DNA of 64,000 nt from Candidatus Poribacteria bacterium (lineage in GTDB: Bacteria; Poribacteria; WGA-4E; WGA-3G), in NCBI GenBank assembly GCA_958295945.1, contig OY282386.1, positions 1,674,001 to 1,738,000 of the forward strand, given 5' to 3'. A program made the translations under genes and the position numbers. Below the pieces are notes generated by a model that saw only the letters and a list, made by a program, of their open reading frames with translations, did not search any database and was not told the origin of the DNA. Shown here piece after piece: positions 8,527 through 16,710 of the stretch (the stretch's first letter is position 1; each line of letters begins with the position of its first letter).

Positions 8527-9825
8527 CTAAAAATGCTGAGCAACGAGGACTAGGTCTAAAATATTAACCTCACCATCCCCATTGACATCGCCAACGAGAC
8601 CTTCACCACTCTCACCGAAATCCTGAGCGACAAGCACAAGGTCTTTTATGTCAACAAAACCATCATCGTTCACATCTGCATTCCGAGGAACAACTTGAGC
8701 AAGTGCCACTTTATCTGTCCCGTGTCCAAGTTGATATGTTTTGAGAAGTGTCTCATCCATTCCCATGACAAGGAGTGTAGACAGACCACCGGCTGTCCAG
8801 TTAGGTTTAGCGATGTAGAGATTACCATCATCCCCAAAAGTCATTCCCGATCCACCAGCAAACTCTTCTAATGTGTTCTCTCTATCACGAATCCAGTCTT
8901 GCATCGGCACATCATATATAAGCAGCCCGGGATATTTCCAACCACCTTGGATAAATAACTGTTTCTGTGAATTGATAGCAAAGGACCCCGGTGTCAACTT
9001 GAGATCAACCGTCTTGGTAATTTCATCGGTTGTTGCATCTATGAATACAAGGTTCCCAGTAATATCACTGTAATTACCTGTCGTCTTTACAATCACTGTG
9101 GAATCTCCATCGTTGAGAATACCACCCGCATTGATAGGCACCGCGATCGTCTTTACCACAGAGTCTGTATGCGTATCTATGATAGAGACAGTACTCTGAT
9201 GATAAACGCTTTTGTTTGCTGCCGCATCCCACTCCCAAGAAGGATTGGTGACATACGCTTTCCTGTTCAGAATCGTGATACCTGTCGTTTTGTTGAAAGA
9301 CGCATCACTTATGATCTTCGTTACACTACGACTACCAATGTTAATGACATGCACCTGATGCGTGTTATCACAGGTTACATATATCTTATTCGAGTTCACA
9401 AGTGCAAGCTGCTGTGGATATGATCCGGCTTGTATCGGTATGACACCGATAATCTCCCGTCGTTCCAAATTGACGATGATTATGCTGTCGTGAGTGTAAT
9501 TCGAAAGCCAATCGAAATTCGGTATATAAGCCAGATGTCCATGAATCAGAATGTCACTCGGAACACCGCCAATACTAATGACTTCACTGTCTACAGCCCG
9601 TTTTAGATTCGGTTCATCAAGATCAACAATAGAAAGTGATGAAGTGATATTCCAGTCGTCCTTATCCAGTGCATTGATAACTACTGCCAGATTTTCAACT
9701 TCTGATTGAGAAAAACCATAACTGACAAGGAGGGAGAAAAACATCGTTCCAATAAGTAGTAACGATGTCAGTTTGTGGTTGAGACGGAATGAAAGATGTC
9801 GCCTAAAGAAAAAATCTCTGTTCAT
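8527..9825 (-). CDS. secreted YncE/BtuG-like beta-propeller with C-terminal dockerin-type repeat
   Basis: The start is taken at ATG 9825, five bases after GGAGG, although the frame is open further upstream. The 432-residue protein has a membrane or signal segment (LLLIGTMFFSLLVSYGFS) and then YncE-like blades: GGVPSDILIHGHLAYIPN, IIIVNLERREIIGVIPIQ, NKIYVTCDNTHQVHVINI, VSIIDTHTDSVVKTIAVP. The last 50 residues carry two Ca-loop repeats (ADVNDDGFVDIKDLVLVA and GDVNGDGEVNILDLVLVA) typical of dockerin type I. It is the first gene after a cobalamin riboswitch. In Bacteroides the surface protein BtuG, which captures cobalamin, is also a riboswitch-controlled propeller. A similar role here is a reasoned guess, not shown by residues. 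Confidence 0.75.
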   Translation of the reverse strand: MNRDFFFRRHLSFRLNHKLTSLLLIGTMFFSLLVSYGFSQSEVENLAVVINALDKDDWNITSSLSIVDLDEPNLKRAVDSEVISIGGVPSDILIHGHLAYIPNFDWLSNYTHDSIIIVNLERREIIGVIPIQAGSYPQQLALVNSNKIYVTCDNTHQVHVINIGSRSVTKIISDASFNKTTGITILNRKAYVTNPSWEWDAAANKSVYHQSTVSIIDTHTDSVVKTIAVPINAGGILNDGDSTVIVKTTGNYSDITGNLVFIDATTDEITKTVDLKLTPGSFAINSQKQLFIQGGWKYPGLLIYDVPMQDWIRDRENTLEEFAGGSGMTFGDDGNLYIAKPNWTAGGLSTLLVMGMDETLLKTYQLGHGTDKVALAQVVPRNADVNDDGFVDIKDLVLVAQDFGESGEGLVGDVNGDGEVNILDLVLVAQHF

Positions 9826-9851
9826 TAATACCTCCGTAATGAAACAAGAAA

Positions 9852-9878
9852 CCCCTGCTCTCTCTGAGAAGACAGGGG
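9852..9878 (-). terminator. hairpin in riboswitch expression platform (possible attenuator)
   Basis: Read on the minus strand, CCCCTG (9878-9873) pairs with CAGGGG (9857-9852) and is followed by TTTCTTGTTT. It lies between the riboswitch aptamer and the Shine-Dalgarno site of the 9825 gene, where a ligand-controlled terminator would be expected. Confidence 0.6.
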
Positions 9879-10019
9879 ACAAGGCGACACTCTTATGTGA
9901 AATTCATCCTATTTTCAAGGATAAATAAAATACCTTATGTCAGTATTTTGATTTTATTTCGTCAGGATAATGTCGTGCTTTGTTCCACCGCTTTCCCGCG
10001 AAAGCAGACGCGTGAAACA

Positions 10020-10245
10020 CAATCCAGGCAGGTCTCCTGACTTCCGATTCTTTTGTTATATATGACAAGTGCAACTTTTGTTTCAAAAGTCCGCTGTACC
10101 TTCCCATCAACCGTTGACAGTGGTCTTTTCCAGCGGAAATTCCTATTGAGGAATAAATCGTTTACAGTGGCGGGGCCGTGGCGGAATCTCACCGCGCTTC
10201 CCTATTCTCCGGGGTTTGTCGCAACTCTTGCGAACCGGCACCTGA
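10020..10245 (-). promoter_or_regulatory. cobalamin (B12) riboswitch aptamer
   Basis: The minus strand contains the conserved cobalamin aptamer boxes in order: CAGGTGCCGG at about 10244; GGGAAGCGCGGTGAGATTCC at about 10201-10182; the B12 box region GGCCCCGCCACTGTAA near 10177-10162; and GGAAGTCAGGAGACCTGCC near 10045-10026. The spacing and order match the family. A sigma70-type promoter lies just upstream (10275-10303) and a terminator-like hairpin downstream (9852-9878). The element would shut off the operon 9825 to 4870 when cobalamin is plentiful. Peripheral stems are not fully modelled here. Confidence 0.93.
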
Positions 10246-10274
10246 ACAGTTCAAATATTCAAATGTATTTTTGA

Positions 10275-10303
10275 ATTATATCATACTGCACAACTTATTG
10301 CAA
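10275..10303 (-). promoter_or_regulatory. sigma70-type promoter of the riboswitch operon
   Basis: TTGCAA (10303-10298) and TATAAT (10280-10275) on the minus strand are exactly 17 bases apart. This places the transcript start about 20 bases before the first conserved riboswitch box. Confidence 0.75.
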
Positions 10304-10318
10304 ATTTATTAAACTGAC

Positions 10319-10625
10319 GGGGTGTGTAAAGTATTTATCATCGTAGACATCAATTCAAGTGAAAAACCTGTCCTCTATTGTAGGGACAAATCAAGTAAAC
10401 AACGGTATGAACGCCTGCGGGCGTTCCCCCAAATCAACGCCAAATGCGCGTGTGGCATTTGGCGGGTGTGAATGCGCTTAGACGAATACGCGTTTGGTAT
10501 TCCCCGGGTCTCCGTGTCCGCAATTGATGGAAGGAAAGCTGGCGGGGCACAGAGACCCCGCACTACAATAGGTTACAGGTTTTCACTTGAATTGACGCAT
10601 ACGGTGACAAAAACTTTACACACCC
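10319..10625. repeat. 307-bp element with about 50-bp terminal inverted repeats (family 2)
   Basis: The left arm begins GGGTGTGTAAAG and includes TCAATTCAAGTGAAAA. The right arm mirrors it with TTTTCACTTGAATTGA and ends CTTTACACACCC. Inside are two smaller palindromes (around CGCCTGCGGGCG and GCCAAATGCGCGTGTGGCAT). It has no coding capacity. A second copy is at 61796-62067 and a scrap at about 21544-21575. It fills most of the gap between the riboswitch promoter and the sigma gene. Confidence 0.7.
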
Positions 10626-10724
10626 GACTGGTACTATTCAAAACAGAACTCAACCTAATAATCATCCATATTTGATAAATATCAGATAATCTTGAGTCGT
10701 TTCTGTTATAATTTCTCGTAAAGA

Positions 10725-10756
10725 TGTAACCTTTCTATCTGATATACATTCTTACA
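10725..10756 (+). promoter_or_regulatory. putative ECF sigma-factor promoter, copy 1 (autoregulation)
   Basis: TGTAACCTTT is followed at the same spacing as in the copy at 11544 by CATTCTTACA (start-to-start 22 bases). The first box resembles the AAC-type -35 of ECF sigma promoters. It lies 155 bases before the sigma gene at 10912. The identical pair also precedes the first gene of the array, which suggests one shared regulator. Confidence 0.6.
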
Positions 10757-10812
10757 TATAAAATCATTTTGCTAACTTTACAATAAGCTTGTGTCTCATT
10801 TTAACAGTAGTA

Positions 10813-10877
10813 GGTGGCGATTCGGAGATCACCCCTACAGAATCTTGTGTATTGTATGCGGGAACTCCGATTTCCAA
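10813..10877 (+). repeat. copy of GCGATTCGGAGATC / GGGAACTCCGATT repeat
   Basis: The segment has GCGATTCGGAGATCACCCC near its start and GGGAACTCCGATTTCC near its end. These are the two conserved blocks of a scattered hairpin repeat also present at about 2329, 13117, 13270, 33684 and 33734. It lies in the leader of the sigma gene. Confidence 0.6.
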
Positions 10878-10911
10878 CTTTTTGGATTAACAGACTAGTA
10901 GGTGTGATGTT

Positions 10912-11523
10912 ATGGAAGATTACCACGATGAAGAATTGGGACATCAAAATTTAGACATTGATGATGGAGCATTTGAAATCCTTTATCACCGTTACGAAGG
11001 TCCGCTTCTCAGTTTCTTCTATAGACGGGTTGGCAATTGGGAAACCGCGCAAGACCTTGTACAAGATACCTTTATTAAAGTGCATCAGAATCTTAGCACA
11101 CTTCGGAATCCTAAAAGTTTTTCCAGTTGGTTGTTTAGCATTGCACATCAACTCATTGCAGCACACTTCCGTAAAGAGCAGAGAAAATTCGAAATCGGTT
11201 CAATTGAGGGGAATCCAGAAGCTTATTTGGTAGACCTTGAACATCGTTCACCAATCTATCGCATCATTGCCAAAGAACAGATGGAAATCGTCTATGCCCT
11301 GTCACAACGGCTACCAATTTCCGAACAGGATGTATTTGAACTGAAACTTGCACGTCCCAAAATGACTTTGGAAGAAATAGCAAAAAAATTGGAAATAACA
11401 GTGTCGGCAACGAAAGTTCGCTTGCATCGTGCCAAGAAAAAAGTTGTCGCTTGGATAAAGGAAGAATATCCTGGTGAATTTGACAACATTTTTAGGAAAC
11501 AAGAGGATACTAAAAAAGAGTGA
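10912..11523 (+). CDS. ECF-type RNA polymerase sigma factor
   Basis: The protein has 203 residues and the sigma-2/sigma-4 layout. Region 2 includes ILYHRYEGPLLSFFYRR, TAQDLVQDTFIKVHQNL and SFSSWLFSIAHQLIAAHFR. Region 4 is the helix-turn-helix MTLEEIAKKLEITVSATKV followed by RLHRAKKKV. There is no anti-sigma gene next to it. A repeated TGTAACC..CATTCTTACA motif lies upstream of this gene and of the next one, so it probably drives its own expression and that of the HxGF array. The membrane-anchored WD40 protein at 17880 is a possible partner, by position only. The ATG has only a weak purine stretch upstream. Confidence 0.9.
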   Translation: MEDYHDEELGHQNLDIDDGAFEILYHRYEGPLLSFFYRRVGNWETAQDLVQDTFIKVHQNLSTLRNPKSFSSWLFSIAHQLIAAHFRKEQRKFEIGSIEGNPEAYLVDLEHRSPIYRIIAKEQMEIVYALSQRLPISEQDVFELKLARPKMTLEEIAKKLEITVSATKVRLHRAKKKVVAWIKEEYPGEFDNIFRKQEDTKKE

Positions 11524-11543
11524 TATAGCAAAAATAGATTTTA

Positions 11544-11575
11544 TGTAACCTTTTTAGTCTATAGGCATTCTTACA
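11544..11575 (+). promoter_or_regulatory. putative ECF sigma-factor promoter, copy 2 (HxGF array)
   Basis: TGTAACCTTT and CATTCTTACA occur with the same 22-base offset as at 10725, ending 18 bases before the first array gene, with AAAGGAGC between. The match to the motif in front of the sigma gene is the evidence. Confidence 0.6.
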
Positions 11576-11592
11576 CTAAAAGGAGCACGCAC

Positions 11593-12303
11593 ATGACACC
11601 GAATGATGTCAAGGAATTGCTGAAAAGCATAATTGTGGAGGAGGAGCTTCCAATAGAAGTAATTGATTTAGTTCCATCTCAAAGGACCTTTACATCCGAT
11701 CGGACGACAGAAAGTCGCATTAAAGATGTAATCCATCAATGGAATAAGGACGGAAAGTTTTACACGCGTCATCCCGGTAGAGAAGATATCATGGAATTCT
11801 ATTCCAAAACCGATCCTGACGCAGCTACGATAGAATTATTGGATTCATTTAAGGTAGAAGAGCTTCTCGAATCCATCATAGCAGAACTGAAATTATCTAT
11901 CTGCTTTACGAATCACGGTTATCGATTGGTTGCATTGGATAAAAACGACACAACGCGTTACCCAGTTAAAATCCTACACGGTGGATTTAGATTAAAGAAA
12001 AAACAAGACACAGAGGTACTATCTGAAGGACTTAAAAAGGTGATGAAGGACTTTGAGACAAGATTAAATGAGAAAAACATCAAAGTAAAATTGTTTCATT
12101 GTGGATTTAGATTAGAGAAATCTACGGAAGCCAATATACCTATCTCAGAGGTGAGAGATATTGCGAAACGGATTGATGATGCCACGGGTATCAACTATGT
12201 TCTGGATTCATACAATACGCCTGCCTCTGAGGATACATTCAAATCTACAAATTGCACATGTGCAAATATCCGTATTTCATTATGGCGGTTCCCCAGACGG
12301 TGA
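11593..12303 (+). CDS. HxGF-repeat protein 1 of a six-gene paralogous array (unknown family)
   Basis: This 236-residue soluble protein has no signal peptide. It is built of helix-plus-strand units, each ending in a motif H-x-G-[FY]-x-L: TNHGYRLVAL (near residue 105), LHGGFRLKKK (near 127) and FHCGFRLEKS (near 168). The start, MTPNDVKELLKSIIVEEELP, is the same helix unit that opens the other five proteins. The C-terminus (GINYVLDSY) matches the conserved GI(N/E)Y segment of the paralogues but lacks their GWTxEINW end. The gene follows the ECF sigma gene, with a copy of the sigma promoter motif and AAAGGAGC before it. I do not recognise the family. Confidence 0.75.
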   Translation: MTPNDVKELLKSIIVEEELPIEVIDLVPSQRTFTSDRTTESRIKDVIHQWNKDGKFYTRHPGREDIMEFYSKTDPDAATIELLDSFKVEELLESIIAELKLSICFTNHGYRLVALDKNDTTRYPVKILHGGFRLKKKQDTEVLSEGLKKVMKDFETRLNEKNIKVKLFHCGFRLEKSTEANIPISEVRDIAKRIDDATGINYVLDSYNTPASEDTFKSTNCTCANIRISLWRFPRR

Positions 12304-12361
12304 ATGGGACTGTAACACTCAATTTGACAACAATGCTGATTGAAAGAAAGGAGATAACATT

Positions 12362-13084
12362 ATGAATCCAAGCAAAGTTCAGGCAATGCTAAACGCTTTA
12401 ATCGATGAATTCAATCTACCTATCTATATCTTTGATGCTGGACCGATTGTTATAATTGGACCGGGTGATATGGCGACACGAAAACGAGCAGAAGAGATTG
12501 TAGAAGAGTGGACGGACGGGAGTCATGCAATTTCTGTTGGACGGACGGTCGCAGAGATGCATAAATTGACTGAACGTGGGGCTTTAGACACGCACCGTTC
12601 TTCTGAGGTAAAGTCCATCTTGGAATCCCTAATTGCTGAAGAAGAACTCTCATTGACTGTTACTCATAATAGTTTTCATCTGGCAATTCTAATAGATGAA
12701 GGTGTTGACTATCGGAGTGAAGAAATGATCAAGTTGGAATCAATGTTTGAGAAGGAAGGTTTAGATGTTCCAGTCCGGCATAACGGTTTTGGTTTACGGC
12801 ATAAGGAAGATAACAGAGAACTTCAGTTTTCAGATGCTGAGAAATTGTCAAATCATGTCGCGGCTTTGTTGGTAGAACACGGGTTACATGTGAAATTACT
12901 TCACAATGGTTTTACATTACACAAAAGCAAAGAAGACGAGATACATATTGCGGAAGCAAAGGAGTTGACAAACCGGTTAGAGCACATGGTAGGGATCCGT
13001 TATGTCCAAGGAAACTACGGATACATAGTACCTGGGCAAAACAGTGAAATCCACTGGACACACGCAGGTATAAATAGGGCTTGA
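12362..13084 (+). CDS. HxGF-repeat protein 2
   Basis: This 240-residue paralogue sits behind AAAGGAG. It begins MNPSKVQAMLNALIDEFNLP, then AGPIVIIGPGD, the array's G-P-x-[LI]-I segment. The three later units read VTHNSFHLAIL (near residue 101), VRHNGFGLRHK (near 141) and LLHNGFTLHKS (near 182). In the first of these the glycine is replaced by serine. The end GIRYVQGNYG with EIHWTHAGI corresponds to the tail of the other members. There is no signal or membrane segment. It lies 58 bases after protein 1 and is probably in the same transcript. Confidence 0.75.
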   Translation: MNPSKVQAMLNALIDEFNLPIYIFDAGPIVIIGPGDMATRKRAEEIVEEWTDGSHAISVGRTVAEMHKLTERGALDTHRSSEVKSILESLIAEEELSLTVTHNSFHLAILIDEGVDYRSEEMIKLESMFEKEGLDVPVRHNGFGLRHKEDNRELQFSDAEKLSNHVAALLVEHGLHVKLLHNGFTLHKSKEDEIHIAEAKELTNRLEHMVGIRYVQGNYGYIVPGQNSEIHWTHAGINRA

Positions 13085-13116
13085 CCCTGGTAGACTGTCC
13101 ACACTAATTTTGCGGG

Positions 13117-13335
13117 TAAATATCGCGATTCGGAGATCGCTCGGACCGATGGACTGCTTATGGTCCGAGGGAACTCCGATTCCCGATTTCTTTGGCGATT
13201 CATAATTTTAGTGTCCACGCTCCACTAGTTGTTTACAATGGTAGATGCTATAAAATCAGCCAATTAACATGTAGGAGCGATCTCCGAATATCGGGATAAC
13301 TGACGACTGATCGGGAATCGGAGTTCCCTTCTACG
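13117..13335. repeat. two inverted copies of the GCGATTCGGAGATCGC element between array genes
   Basis: The block TATCGCGATTCGGAGATCGC with GGGAACTCCGATTCCCGAT (13126-13186) is repeated in the opposite direction as GGAGCGATCTCCGAATATCG and ATCGGGAATCGGAGTTCCC (13272-13331). Each half also has its own short hairpin, for example CTCGGACC with GGTCCGAG. It fills the 338-base gap 13085-13422 and could fold into a large structure splitting the array into two transcripts. Confidence 0.65.
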
Positions 13336-13422
13336 ATTCAGAAATCCCTCTTTGTATGAGCAATTTCTGAATCGTGAACTATACTATAAAATAGGACAAA
13401 GCACTCTCTATGGAGGAAGATC

Positions 13423-14268
13423 GTGAACCCAAAAGATGTGATGTCATTACTGCAAACCTTAGCGAAATCCCTTTCGCCTTATGTTCCACCGTGTGATAAC
13501 GGACCTCTGTTGATTAGTGAAGAGGATACTAAGGTTCCAAGAGAACGTCTTAAGACCATAGCTAAACAGTGGATAGAACTTGAAAGAGAAGGGTACGATG
13601 CAATTCCTCAAGCGGCACAAGATGCAAGGGAATCCATCGGTATTTATGGAAAACATAGAAGCTATAGGACATCTGTAGGAATATCTGTTTCTGATATCTG
13701 TGTAGAGATAGAAAACCGTGCTTCCGATACAAAACGTAATCCAGAAGTGAGAGAAATCTTGAAATCCTTAATCGCAGAACAGAAATTACCCTTCAAGATT
13801 TTCAATCGTGGCTTTAGTGTGATTATTATTCCAGAAGACCCGGTACAATATCGTGATAAAGAGATGATTGAACTTGAGACATTGATTGAGAATGAGAACT
13901 TAGATGTGCATGTGCGACATTGTGGTTTTAGTTTGGGTCGAATGGATGATAGAGAATATGATAACCCCGATATCTCGTTTTTGCAAATTCAAGAGATGGC
14001 GAAATCTCTACAGGCCGAATTAGAAAAACACAATCTCAAGGTATGTCTGCTCCATGATGGTTTTGTGTTAGAAAAGAAGCGTGAGATAGAAATAGATGTT
14101 ATCGAAACGAAAGAGTTGGCATTACGACTAAGCGTTATGACAGGGATTAACTTTCATGGTGGAAGCGGGTATGGTACGAAGTTAAGTGTAGATGAAGTTC
14201 CACCCGGATGGACAAATGAGATCAATTGGAAAACTGTAAGAATAAGCACATCCAGTCCTTATTATTAA
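13423..14268 (+). CDS. HxGF-repeat protein 3
   Basis: The start is GTG 13423 after TGGAGGA. It is 281 residues and the longest member. Unit 1: NPKDVMSLLQTLAKSL to NGPLLISEED. An insert follows with two short helices and SVGISVSDICVEIENRA. Unit 2: VREILKSLIAEQKLPF to FNRGFSVIIIPED. Unit 3: ENLDVHVRHCGFSLGR. Unit 4: NLKVCLLHDGFVLEKK. The tail has GINFHGGSGYG and GWTNEINWKTVRIS. Repeating helix-strand units in one protein suggest a solenoid or repeated small domain. The conserved histidine before x-G-F could bind a metal or cofactor, but this is untested. Confidence 0.75.
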   Translation: MNPKDVMSLLQTLAKSLSPYVPPCDNGPLLISEEDTKVPRERLKTIAKQWIELEREGYDAIPQAAQDARESIGIYGKHRSYRTSVGISVSDICVEIENRASDTKRNPEVREILKSLIAEQKLPFKIFNRGFSVIIIPEDPVQYRDKEMIELETLIENENLDVHVRHCGFSLGRMDDREYDNPDISFLQIQEMAKSLQAELEKHNLKVCLLHDGFVLEKKREIEIDVIETKELALRLSVMTGINFHGGSGYGTKLSVDEVPPGWTNEINWKTVRISTSSPYY

Positions 14269-14306
14269 TTCAGTTTAGCAAGTATTCTGCCGAAGGAGAA
14301 AGAAAA

Positions 14307-15119
14307 ATGCATTCTAATGAAGTCCAAGAATTGCTGAGGTCTCTAATCAAGGAAATCGGGTTGCCTATTTTAGTTTCTGACAAGGGCCCTCTATTGATTT
14401 CTGAAGATGACAACAGAACAACGAGATTGCACACAGAAGACATTATCAGACGGTGGAAAGATGATAGAATTGCTGAAGAACTAAAGAATTTCACAATTAG
14501 TGGTCATTGGTGTCTTTCCAGAGGTAATACCGTATCTGAGGTGTTCAGTGAAGTAGAACTTTTGGCATCAGATTCAACTCGTATATCGGATGTCAAGAAG
14601 GCACTTGGTTCACTAATCAGTGAAAGAAAACTACCTTTTAACATTTTCCACTTATGGTTTACCATCATAGTTCTTCCAGCTGATCCTACTCAATTCCCGT
14701 CAGAGGAAATGGTAGAACTTGAGAATATAATAAACTTGATGCAATCGGAAGGATGCTTCGGTGAAGACGCTCATAATTACCATGTTCGTCATGCGGGTTT
14801 CCGGCTATATTCTAAAGAGGAAGTAATTGATATCCAGTTTTCAAAGGTGCAGCAGGTAGTTCATAGGTTACAAGTTCTAGTAGGAAAGCATGGGTTACAG
14901 GTTAGGTTAATCCACAACGGTTTTCAATTGGAGAAAGACAGGGAAGTTGAGATAGATATTGCTGAAGCAAAGGAGTTAGCATTTCGTTTAGCGTGCATGA
15001 CTAGTGTTAATTATAGCGTCGGTGCTTATGGGATGGGACCAATTATGGGGCGGAAACCTGGTTGGACACATCGAGTCAATTGGAAAAATGCACGTGTGAG
15101 TTCACCCCGGCCATGGTAA
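14307..15119 (+). CDS. HxGF-repeat protein 4
   Basis: The start is taken at ATG 14307, eight bases after AAGGAG, although the frame is open from 14226; this gives 270 residues. It has MHSNEVQELLRSLIKEIGLP, KGPLLISEDD, GNTVSEVFSEVELLASDS, LGSLISERKLPFNIFHLWFT (HxGF degenerated to HLWF), NYHVRHAGFRLYSKEE, LQVRLIHNGFQLEKD and the tail MTSVNYSVGAYGMGP with PGWTHRVNWKNARVSS. Order and spacing of units match proteins 3 and 6. It lies 38 bases after protein 3. Confidence 0.75.
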   Translation: MHSNEVQELLRSLIKEIGLPILVSDKGPLLISEDDNRTTRLHTEDIIRRWKDDRIAEELKNFTISGHWCLSRGNTVSEVFSEVELLASDSTRISDVKKALGSLISERKLPFNIFHLWFTIIVLPADPTQFPSEEMVELENIINLMQSEGCFGEDAHNYHVRHAGFRLYSKEEVIDIQFSKVQQVVHRLQVLVGKHGLQVRLIHNGFQLEKDREVEIDIAEAKELAFRLACMTSVNYSVGAYGMGPIMGRKPGWTHRVNWKNARVSSPRPW

Positions 15120-15171
15120 ATAAGACCGTTAAAATAAGAATCTGAAAATAACATAAGTCTGAGGTGGCATT

Positions 15172-15668
15172 ATGCATCCGAATGAAGTTCATCACATACT
15201 GAATTCTATAATTCAAGATCATGAAATGGAGATCCGCGTTGGCTGTGGTAAGGTCCTATTGATTGCTGAGGGAGATTACTTATACAACACATCTGAACGA
15301 TACTTTGAATTAGAACAGTGTGTAGAAACGATAATTTCAACGGAGGACATCAAAAATATCTATGTTCAACACAGTGGTTTTGCTTTATATTTGAAGATGG
15401 ACATTCCAGATATAGACTTCTCAAAAACTCAAGAGCTGGCTCACCATTTGCAGTCTAAAATATCGGAAGAAGGCTTACAAGTAAAATTGCTTCATGAAGG
15501 TTTCGTATTGAAAAAGAATAGGAAGATTGAGATAGACTTGGCTGAAACTGAAGAATAGCCTACCGATTAACACTTATGACAGGCATAAATTATAGACTCG
15601 GAGGATGGACACAAGGCGGGACTTGGGATAATGCAAGATTTCGAGCGGACCTTCCATACCCCTATTGA
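15172..15668 (+). pseudogene. HxGF-repeat protein 5, shortened and frameshifted
   Basis: From ATG 15172 (GAGGTGG upstream) the frame gives MHPNEVHHILNSII, VGCGKVLLIAEGD, IYVQHSGFALYLK and VKLLHEGFVLKKN, then stops at 15558 after AETEE. Adding one T near 15556 restores the family tail: ELAYRLTLMTGINYRLGGW and WDNARF to a stop at 15668. The middle unit (VREILK..RGFxIIV) is absent compared with proteins 3, 4 and 6. So this is an internally deleted copy with a one-base frameshift, either decaying or a sequencing error. Confidence 0.65.
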
Positions 15669-15708
15669 TTTCGGCAAACGGACATAACAAGTTTAGAACA
15701 TACAGATA

Positions 15709-15825
15709 ATACCATTTCTATAAATGTTTGTACCATTAACATTTGTTAAGAATCTCTTGAAGGACGGAAACACAAACTGGCAGTTTGTGGGACAAAAATA
15801 CGGCGTTTTCTATTAGAAATGGTAT
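15709..15825. repeat. 117-bp inverted-repeat element (family 1), intact copy
   Basis: It is bounded by ATACCATTTCTA and TAGAAATGGTAT and contains the near-perfect palindrome CACAAACTGGCAGTTTGTG in its centre. It is non-coding and ends 22 bases before the start of protein 6. Other copies are at 24061, 24176 (expanded), 33785 and 34962 (expanded), and 2283 (degenerate). Confidence 0.75.
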
Positions 15826-15847
15826 AACATACCTATAAGGAGGAATT

Positions 15848-16678
15848 ATGAACCCTAAAGATGTGAAAGAACTATTGGAAACGTTAACTGAAGAGTTTGA
15901 CCTACATGTTTCGTTCTTCAATCTGGGACCTCTGATTATCAGCGAAGACGATGCCAAAGTGTCAAGAGAACGACTTGAAGATGTTGCACAGCAGTGGATG
16001 GAGCTTGAGAGAGATGAATATCCTAAACATGTAAAAGAGTGGTTTGAAAAGATGAATGAATCTGTCGGTTTGCATAAGAACCACAGGAACCACAGCATCT
16101 CCATAGGAAAAACTGTATCGGAAATATATGGAGAAGTAGAAAAGCAAGCCTTAGATGCAGAAAGAATTCCAGAGGTCAGGGATATCTTAAAGGCATTAAT
16201 TGCAGAACGAGAGTTGCCATTTGAGATATACTATCGTGGTTTCAATATAATAGTCCTTACTGACGATGTCCGGAACTATAACGATGGAGAAATGCTGGAA
16301 CTCAAATCCTTGTTAGAAAAGGAGAACTTAGCCGTTCAAGTCCATCATTCAGGTTTTAATATAGAGCGATCCGAAGCAGGATCACCCGATATTCTATTTC
16401 CACGAGTTCAGGAGTTGACAAGTCGCCTGCAGGATTCATTGGAAAGTCATGGACTAAAGACATATCTACTACAGAACGGTTTTACGCTTGAAAAGAAGCA
16501 AGAGGACGAGGTCCACGTAGTTGAAGCAAAGGAGTTGGCTATCCGACTACAGTTTATGTCTGGGATTGAATATTCAGCGGGTGGATACGGCATGGGACCT
16601 GAAAAGGATGTAAAGCCAGGATGGACAAATGAGATCAATTGGAATTCTGTGACGCTGTTTACGAAAAATCCCTATTAA
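15848..16678 (+). CDS. HxGF-repeat protein 6
   Basis: This 276-residue protein sits behind AAGGAGG. Units: MNPKDVKELLETLTEEFDLH to LGPLIISEDD; GKTVSEIYGEVEKQALDA; VRDILKALIAERELPF to YYRGFNIIVL; ENLAVQVHHSGFNIERS; GLKTYLLQNGFTLEKKQ (the histidine is Q here); and the tail MSGIEYSAGGYGMGP, GWTNEINWNSVTLF. It is the closest relative of protein 3 within the array. The first ferredoxin gene starts 32 bases downstream, so array and ferredoxins are probably co-expressed. Confidence 0.75.
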   Translation: MNPKDVKELLETLTEEFDLHVSFFNLGPLIISEDDAKVSRERLEDVAQQWMELERDEYPKHVKEWFEKMNESVGLHKNHRNHSISIGKTVSEIYGEVEKQALDAERIPEVRDILKALIAERELPFEIYYRGFNIIVLTDDVRNYNDGEMLELKSLLEKENLAVQVHHSGFNIERSEAGSPDILFPRVQELTSRLQDSLESHGLKTYLLQNGFTLEKKQEDEVHVVEAKELAIRLQFMSGIEYSAGGYGMGPEKDVKPGWTNEINWNSVTLFTKNPY

Positions 16679-16710
16679 CCAGAATAATGCTACAATAGGA
16701 GGATTTCACG

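Noticed and set aside
10319-10625. Small RNA gene or additional riboswitch
   Set aside because: The structure is explained by terminal inverted repeats that recur at 61796-62067; none of the known riboswitch boxes is present.
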